The position numbers and the translations under genes are program-made. Below are positions 6,095 to 9,698 of a stretch of DNA of 9,698 nt, piece after piece. Source of the DNA: Alistipes sp. (GTDB lineage: Bacteria; Bacteroidota; Bacteroidia; Bacteroidales; Rikenellaceae); the NCBI GenBank assembly GCA_019422485.1, contig JAHZDG010000058.1:1-9698 (forward strand), given 5' to 3'. Numbering within the stretch: the stretch's first letter is position 1; every line of letters begins with the position of its first letter. The notes beneath the pieces were generated by a model, which had not been told where the DNA came from, did no database searches, and worked only from the letters and a program-made list of their open reading frames with translations.

Positions 6095-8230
6095 TCAGAA
6101 TAAACGTCCCTGTTGCACCTTATTTTTTTCTGCAACTTCTTTTTTCGCGGTATCGGACGTCAGCTCCTGTCCATTGGAGGAAGAAAGGACAGAGGGAGCC
6201 TCCGGTTGCGTTTCTGTGTCCGGTGTCGAATCTTCATCGGCAATCATCTGTTCGAAATCGGCTTCAGAAATCATCCGGATGCCCAATTTTTGGGCCTTGG
6301 CCAATTTGGCCGGACCGATATGATCCCCTGCCAGCAAATAATCGACATTGGAAGAAACGCCACTGAGATTCTTCCCACCATGCTGTTCGATCAGCTCTTT
6401 GAGCTGTTCGCGGGAATGACGTTCGAACGTTCCCGAAATCACAAAATGCAACCCTTTCAACCGTTCGGTGGCATCTGCCCGTTGTTGCACCTCGAAACAA
6501 AGCCCGTGAGCACGCAGCCGTTCAACCAGACGCCGGTTTTCCGGATCTTCGAAATAGGCGCGGATACTTCGGGCGATCTTCTCTCCGACCTCTTCTGCAG
6601 CACTGAGCGAGGTTTCATCGGCTGCCATCAAAGCATCGATGTTCCGGAACTGTAAGGCCAGATTTTTCGCCGTGGTTTCCCCTACATACCGAATCCCGAT
6701 GGCAAACAGCACCCGTTGAAACGGCACTTGTTTGGATTGTTCAATACTGGCCAAAATATTGTCGGCCGATTTTGCACCCAGACGCGGCAGAGCGATCAGA
6801 TCTTCCCGTTTCAATTCATACAGATCGGCCGGATCCTTCACCAATCCATTATCGTATAAAAGTTGGACCGTCTCTTCTCCCAGACCGTCGATTTCCATCG
6901 CTTTGCGCGCAATGAAATGAACGATCCGCCCCATGATTTGTGGCGGACAGTGCAGCGAATTGGGGCAATAATGCCGAGCTTCGCCTTCATCTTTCATTAA
7001 GGGGGTACCGCACTCCGGACAGTGGGTAATGAACTCAAACGGACGGCTGTCGGCCGGACGTGCAGACAGATCGACACCTGTAATCTTGGGGATAATCTCT
7101 CCGCCCTTTTCCACATAGACCATATCCTGCAGGCGAATGTCCAGCAGGGCAATCTGATCGGCGTTATGCAGGGAAGCCCGTTTTACGATGGTTCCAGCCA
7201 AATGCACCGGATCGAGATTGGCCACCGGCGTGACCGCACCGGTACGTCCCACCTGGAAATCTACCGAACGCAGACGAGTTCGCGCCTGTTCAGCCTTGAA
7301 TTTATAGGCAACCGCCCAACGAGGAGCCTTGGCCGTCATCCCCAAACGCTTTTGCAAGGCGAAACGATCGACTTTGATCACCGCTCCGTCGGTATCGTAA
7401 GGCAGCGTCTCGCGTTTCTTATCCCATTCATGGATGAATGCGAAAATTTCTTCGATGTTCCGACATCTTCGCATATGATCCGAGACCTTGAACCCCCAAC
7501 GTTTGGCTGCCTGTAAACTTTCATAATGAGACTGGAACGGCAGGTTCTCCCCCACCACCCAGTACATGAAATTATCCAGACCCCGACGCGCCACTTCAGC
7601 GGAATTTTGCAGTTTCAGGGTTCCGGCCGCCGCATTGCGCGGATTGGCAAACGGCGCCTCTCCGATGTCTTCGCGTTCCCGATTGAGGCGTTCAAAAGAG
7701 CTGTGAGGCATCAGAATCTCCCCTCGGATTTCAAAAAAGTCAGGATACCCCTCTCCCATCAATTGCAGAGGCACCGTACGAATCGTACGCACATTGGCTG
7801 TCACGTCGTCTCCGACTGCGCCATCGCCTCGGGTAACGGCCCGCAACAGACGGCCATGTTCATAGGTCAGGCTGATGGCCGTGCCGTCAAATTTCAACTC
7901 GCAGACATATTCGATGGGTTCGTCGATCTCCTTCCGGATTCGGGCATCGAATTCCCGCACTTCTTCTTCGGAATAGGTGTTTCCCAGCGACAACATCGGG
8001 AAACGATGTGCTACACTTTCAAACCCCACCGACAAATCACTGCCCACACGTCGTGTCGGCGAGTTCGGGTCATCGAATTCAGGGTATTGAGCTTCCAGTT
8101 GCTGCAACTCCCGCAGCAATGTATCGAAGTCATAATCGCTGATGATCGGGTCATTCAGGACATAATAACGGTGGTTATGTTCATTGATCCGACGACGTAA
8201 TTCTTCTATTTTCTCCTGTATCGATGACAT
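6095..8230 (-). CDS. ligA: NAD-dependent DNA ligase with extended C-terminal tail
   Basis: The product has 711 aa from the ATG at 8230. LigA seals nicks in DNA using NAD+ during replication and repair. Domains in order: Ia NMN-binding region (1-60; Tyr22, Asp32 and Asp36 fall at the same numbers as in E. coli, which supports this start), adenylation domain with the AMP-attaching Lys113 in CELKFDG, OB fold (about 315-400), a four-Cys zinc finger (Cys404, 407, 422, 428), helix-hairpin-helix repeats (about 435-570), and BRCT (about 589-667). A tail of about 44 residues, rich in Glu, Thr, Ser and Asp, then follows and ends QQGRLF. The E. coli enzyme is 671 aa, so the tail is an addition. A TTG at 8239, in frame, would add three residues and is less likely. 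It is first in the ligA-dapA-galM unit, with a candidate promoter at 8254-8279 and no terminator before dapA. Confidence 0.97.
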   Translation of the reverse strand: MSSIQEKIEELRRRINEHNHRYYVLNDPIISDYDFDTLLRELQQLEAQYPEFDDPNSPTRRVGSDLSVGFESVAHRFPMLSLGNTYSEEEVREFDARIRKEIDEPIEYVCELKFDGTAISLTYEHGRLLRAVTRGDGAVGDDVTANVRTIRTVPLQLMGEGYPDFFEIRGEILMPHSSFERLNREREDIGEAPFANPRNAAAGTLKLQNSAEVARRGLDNFMYWVVGENLPFQSHYESLQAAKRWGFKVSDHMRRCRNIEEIFAFIHEWDKKRETLPYDTDGAVIKVDRFALQKRLGMTAKAPRWAVAYKFKAEQARTRLRSVDFQVGRTGAVTPVANLDPVHLAGTIVKRASLHNADQIALLDIRLQDMVYVEKGGEIIPKITGVDLSARPADSRPFEFITHCPECGTPLMKDEGEARHYCPNSLHCPPQIMGRIVHFIARKAMEIDGLGEETVQLLYDNGLVKDPADLYELKREDLIALPRLGAKSADNILASIEQSKQVPFQRVLFAIGIRYVGETTAKNLALQFRNIDALMAADETSLSAAEEVGEKIARSIRAYFEDPENRRLVERLRAHGLCFEVQQRADATERLKGLHFVISGTFERHSREQLKELIEQHGGKNLSGVSSNVDYLLAGDHIGPAKLAKAQKLGIRMISEADFEQMIADEDSTPDTETQPEAPSVLSSSNGQELTSDTAKKEVAEKNKVQQGRLF

Positions 8231-8253
8231 GTTGTTCAATGTGTTTTATCGGG

Positions 8254-8279
8254 TAAAAATACACAATTTGTTTCGAAAT
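8254..8279 (-). promoter_or_regulatory. Candidate ligA promoter
   Basis: On the minus strand TATTTTTA (8261-8254) matches TAnnTTTG in all but the last base. TTTCG, about 17 nt upstream inside the palindrome TTTCGAAA (8271-8278), may serve as the -33 element. The predicted start of transcription is about 15-18 nt before the ATG at 8230. Confidence 0.45.
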
Positions 8280-8361
8280 ACGGGCCTTCTAAAGCCCATT
8301 TTACCGAATGAAAGCTCTTTCAAAATGATTTCAAATATTTTTCCCGATCGAGGAGAAAAAA

Positions 8362-8388
8362 GATTTACAGATTTCCTTTCGATTTACA
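8362..8388 (+). repeat. Direct repeat GATTTACA x2 upstream of the small-gene promoter
   Basis: GATTTACA occurs exactly at 8362-8369 and 8381-8388, 19 bp start to start. The second copy lies 9 bp before the -7 box of the plus-strand gene. Position and spacing are compatible with a regulator contacting one face of the helix, but AT-rich chance repetition is possible. Confidence 0.5.
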
Positions 8389-8405
8389 AATTTTGTGTAT
8401 ACTTG
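8377..8405 (+). promoter_or_regulatory. Candidate promoter for the small acidic-protein gene
   Basis: TATACTTG (8398-8405) matches TAnnTTTG except for one base. TTTCG at 8377-8381 begins 21 nt upstream and could be the -33 element. The likely start of transcription, around 8411, leaves a leader of about 25 nt before the ATG at 8436, with no Shine-Dalgarno. Confidence 0.5.
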
Positions 8406-8435
8406 CAGAAAATTTTTACACCCTTACTTTTAACT

Positions 8436-8747
8436 ATGACTACAGGAAAGACCCAAAAGAAACGTGTGGTGGTCAGCTACAAAAACCTCAGCCCGGAACT
8501 GCAGGAAGAGGTCAAAAAGAAATACCCGAATGGATACACCGATCAAATGTTGCGTATTGACAAAGGTCCGGGCGACTTTTTTTATGCAATCGTCTTGGAA
8601 ACGGAGGATACCAGCTATCTGATCAAAGTGGATGTCAAAATCGATGACACCTTGGACGAAGAGGATGATAAAGATTACTTCAACGACGACCTGAAAGGCG
8701 CCGATGATCTGGCCGACGCGCCCGATGAAGACGATGACGATAATTAG
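8436..8747 (+). CDS. Small conserved Bacteroidetes protein with acidic tail, function unknown
   Basis: The product has 103 aa. The N-terminus is basic (TGKTQKKRVVV). A compact predicted alpha/beta core follows: SYKNLSPELQEEVKKKYPNG (14-33), then two or three strands around GDFFYAIVLETEDTSYLIKV (46-65). From about residue 68 the chain is strongly acidic, dominated by Asp and Glu, and ends DEDDDDN. There is no signal peptide or membrane segment, so it is expected in the cytoplasm. I recall similar short proteins as conserved hypotheticals in Bacteroidetes but know no function. The opposite charges at the two ends might suit binding to nucleic acid or to a basic partner; this is speculation. ATG at 8436 is preferred: it follows a good promoter box, the open frame upstream overlaps ligA, and the core starts right after it. 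It is a single-gene unit ended by the shared terminator. Confidence 0.85.
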   Translation: MTTGKTQKKRVVVSYKNLSPELQEEVKKKYPNGYTDQMLRIDKGPGDFFYAIVLETEDTSYLIKVDVKIDDTLDEEDDKDYFNDDLKGADDLADAPDEDDDDN

Positions 8748-8772
8748 TATAAATTTTTTGCAACGACCATAA

Positions 8773-8803
8773 AAAAAGCGGAACTTTTAAAGTTCCGCTT
8801 TTT
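8773..8803. terminator. Bidirectional terminator between convergent genes
   Basis: A near-perfect inverted repeat: GCGGAACTTT (8778-8787) pairs with AAAGTTCCGC (8789-8798), flanked by A5 on the left and T5 on the right. On the plus strand it is followed by TTTTTCTTTTTA; on the minus strand by a T7 run. It lies 26 nt after the small-gene stop and 20 nt after the pfp stop, so it can end both transcripts. Confidence 0.92.
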
Positions 8804-8822
8804 CTTTTTATCCCCTGCCGGA

Positions 8823-9698
8823 TTACCAGTTCAAAATCTTCCGGAAATCGTAGTCGGCCGGATTAGCTACATATTTCTGTGCAGCCGCATAATCATCCGG
8901 GGTAATATAATTCAACAGGTTGTTGATCACCTGGGTGAATTTATCCGAATTGATGTCCACCAAACGGGGCGGAATCTTACCCGTAGCAGGATCCTGCAGA
9001 TCTTTCAGGTACAGCGGAGAAATCTGACCGGCCGGATCGGCATAAACCATGCAACCGGTTTTCCCTTCGCTGAAGAGCTTGTAAACACCCATACCCAGCA
9101 GCGAGCAGTAAACCAAGTCATAAGCAACCGGAGTCTGGCAACGAACTTCGTAACCGATTTCTACCGGACGCGATTTCACCTTCAGGCCCAGTTCTTTGAG
9201 TTTCTTTTCGAGCATTTCGTTGAAGATATGCGCTTTGGAAACTTTCCCCAGTTCGGGATGACCGTGGTCGTCGTAGGAGAAATGAATGCCTGACTTTTTG
9301 ATTTCTTCGTCGCTGAGCGAGTGGAATACCCCTTCCGAGATGATGGCAGCCCCGTAATCGATACCCATCACCTTGCGTTTCAGGATGGACGAAACGACCA
9401 GGTTAACGATTTTTTCCACCGTAATGGTCGTTTTGTTGAACATTTCGGGGATAACGATCATCGGATAGTGGCAAGCGGTACCGATCCCAAAGGCCAAGTG
9501 ACCGGCCGAACGACCCATGGCAGCTACAACGAACCAGTTGGCACTGGTGCGTGCATCCATGTAAACCGTGCGGGCGATGATCGAACCCATGTCTTTGGCA
9601 GACTGATAACCGAACGTCGGCGAACCGGCCGGCAGCGGCAGGTCGTTGTCGATGGTTTTCGGAACGTGGATGTTGGCGATCGGATATTTCTTGGCTTC
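8823..9698 (-). CDS. pfp: Pyrophosphate-type 6-phosphofructokinase, C-terminal part (5' end outside window)
   Basis: The last 291 residues are visible, and the frame is open to the window edge. The enzyme phosphorylates fructose 6-phosphate to fructose 1,6-bisphosphate in glycolysis, with PPi as the likely donor. Family motifs: PKTIDND at visible residues 13-19 (the Asp residues are catalytic), MGRSAGHLAFGIG from 61, and IPEMF at 83-87. The Lys in PKTIDND replaces the Gly of ATP-dependent E. coli PfkA and is one of two positions tied to PPi use. The other (GGDDS versus GGDGS) lies outside the window, so ATP use is not excluded. Further marks are SEGVFHSLSDEEI, RPVEIGYEVRCQTPVAYD (which carries the usual sugar-phosphate-binding Arg region), and the final FRKILNW. 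An internal ATG at 9590 is not the start, because conserved sequence continues upstream of it. It converges on the small acidic-protein gene. Confidence 0.93.
   Translation of the reverse strand, partial: EAKKYPIANIHVPKTIDNDLPLPAGSPTFGYQSAKDMGSIIARTVYMDARTSANWFVVAAMGRSAGHLAFGIGTACHYPMIVIPEMFNKTTITVEKIVNLVVSSILKRKVMGIDYGAAIISEGVFHSLSDEEIKKSGIHFSYDDHGHPELGKVSKAHIFNEMLEKKLKELGLKVKSRPVEIGYEVRCQTPVAYDLVYCSLLGMGVYKLFSEGKTGCMVYADPAGQISPLYLKDLQDPATGKIPPRLVDINSDKFTQVINNLLNYITPDDYAAAQKYVANPADYDFRKILNW

Larger units (their letters stand above)
8240..8435. other. Divergent intergenic region between ligA and the small acidic-protein gene
   Basis: This AT-rich stretch of about 200 bp separates two oppositely directed genes. 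It holds the ligA promoter candidate, an imperfect inverted repeat at 8282-8297 (GGGC and GCCC arms), a paired GGTAAAA/TTTTACC at 8252-8258 and 8299-8305, and the direct repeats and promoter of the plus-strand gene. I see no RNA gene or ORF in it. Confidence 0.6.

Noticed and set aside
5608..6366. 252-codon plus-strand frame
   Set aside because: It is antisense to dapA and the ligA 3' end and has no domain-like sequence.
8231..8239. TTG start for LigA three codons upstream
   Set aside because: ATG at 8230 gives residue numbering that matches E. coli LigA at Tyr22, Asp32 and Asp36. TTG is a rare start and adds only three residues.
8184..8435. 84-codon N-terminal extension of the small plus-strand gene
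   Set aside because: It begins inside ligA, crosses both promoter candidates and has a composition unlike the conserved core. The ATG at 8436 explains the gene.
9591..9698. Start of the phosphofructokinase at the internal ATG 9590
   Set aside because: The same frame continues upstream with PKTIDND and the GSPTFGYQSAKD segment, so the gene is cut by the window edge and does not start there.

Overview
The window looks like a chromosomal segment from a member of the Bacteroidales. The signs are moderate GC, almost no Shine-Dalgarno sequences, promoter boxes of the TAnnTTTG type, and protein families or variants typical of that order: DUF4919, a lipoprotein aldose 1-epimerase, a GTTAE-type DapA, and GntR regulators carrying a sugar-type sensor domain. 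I cannot assign a genus. There are no rRNA or tRNA genes, insertion sequences, CRISPR arrays or prophage genes. The genes are housekeeping plus one envelope-associated cluster.

Region 1 (1-3850, minus strand) is a tight five-gene cluster. In transcription order it runs: secreted DUF4919 protein, LemA membrane protein, TPM-domain membrane protein, clostripain-like (C11) lipoprotein protease, and a GntR regulator cut by the window start. The gaps are 23, 12 and about 16-28 nt. The protease stop codon and the regulator GTG start share the 4-nt overlap GTGA. A candidate promoter lies just upstream of the DUF4919 gene. The regulator has no ATG and is easy to miss, but its translation is unmistakable.

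Region 2 (3951-8261, minus strand) is ligA-dapA-galM: NAD-dependent DNA ligase, dihydrodipicolinate synthase and a lipoprotein mutarotase. The gaps are 40 and 10 nt, and a hairpin terminator (3951-3976) follows galM. The three functions (DNA sealing, lysine/peptidoglycan precursor synthesis, sugar anomer conversion) do not form one pathway, so this is a housekeeping transcription unit. LigA carries an extended C-terminal tail ending in a sequence that resembles a sliding-clamp-binding peptide.

Region 3 (8231-8435) is a divergent intergenic region with back-to-back promoter candidates, several short inverted repeats and an 8-bp direct repeat.

Region 4 (8436-9698) holds a plus-strand gene for a small, very acidic-tailed conserved protein of unknown function. 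It converges on the 3' part of a PPi-type phosphofructokinase gene (pfp), which runs off the right edge on the minus strand. One strong bidirectional terminator (8773-8803) serves both.

I did not find a clearly new system. The parts most worth a second look are the DUF4919-LemA-TPM-C11-GntR cluster with its translationally overlapping regulator, the LigA tail, and the small acidic protein with repeats in its promoter region.
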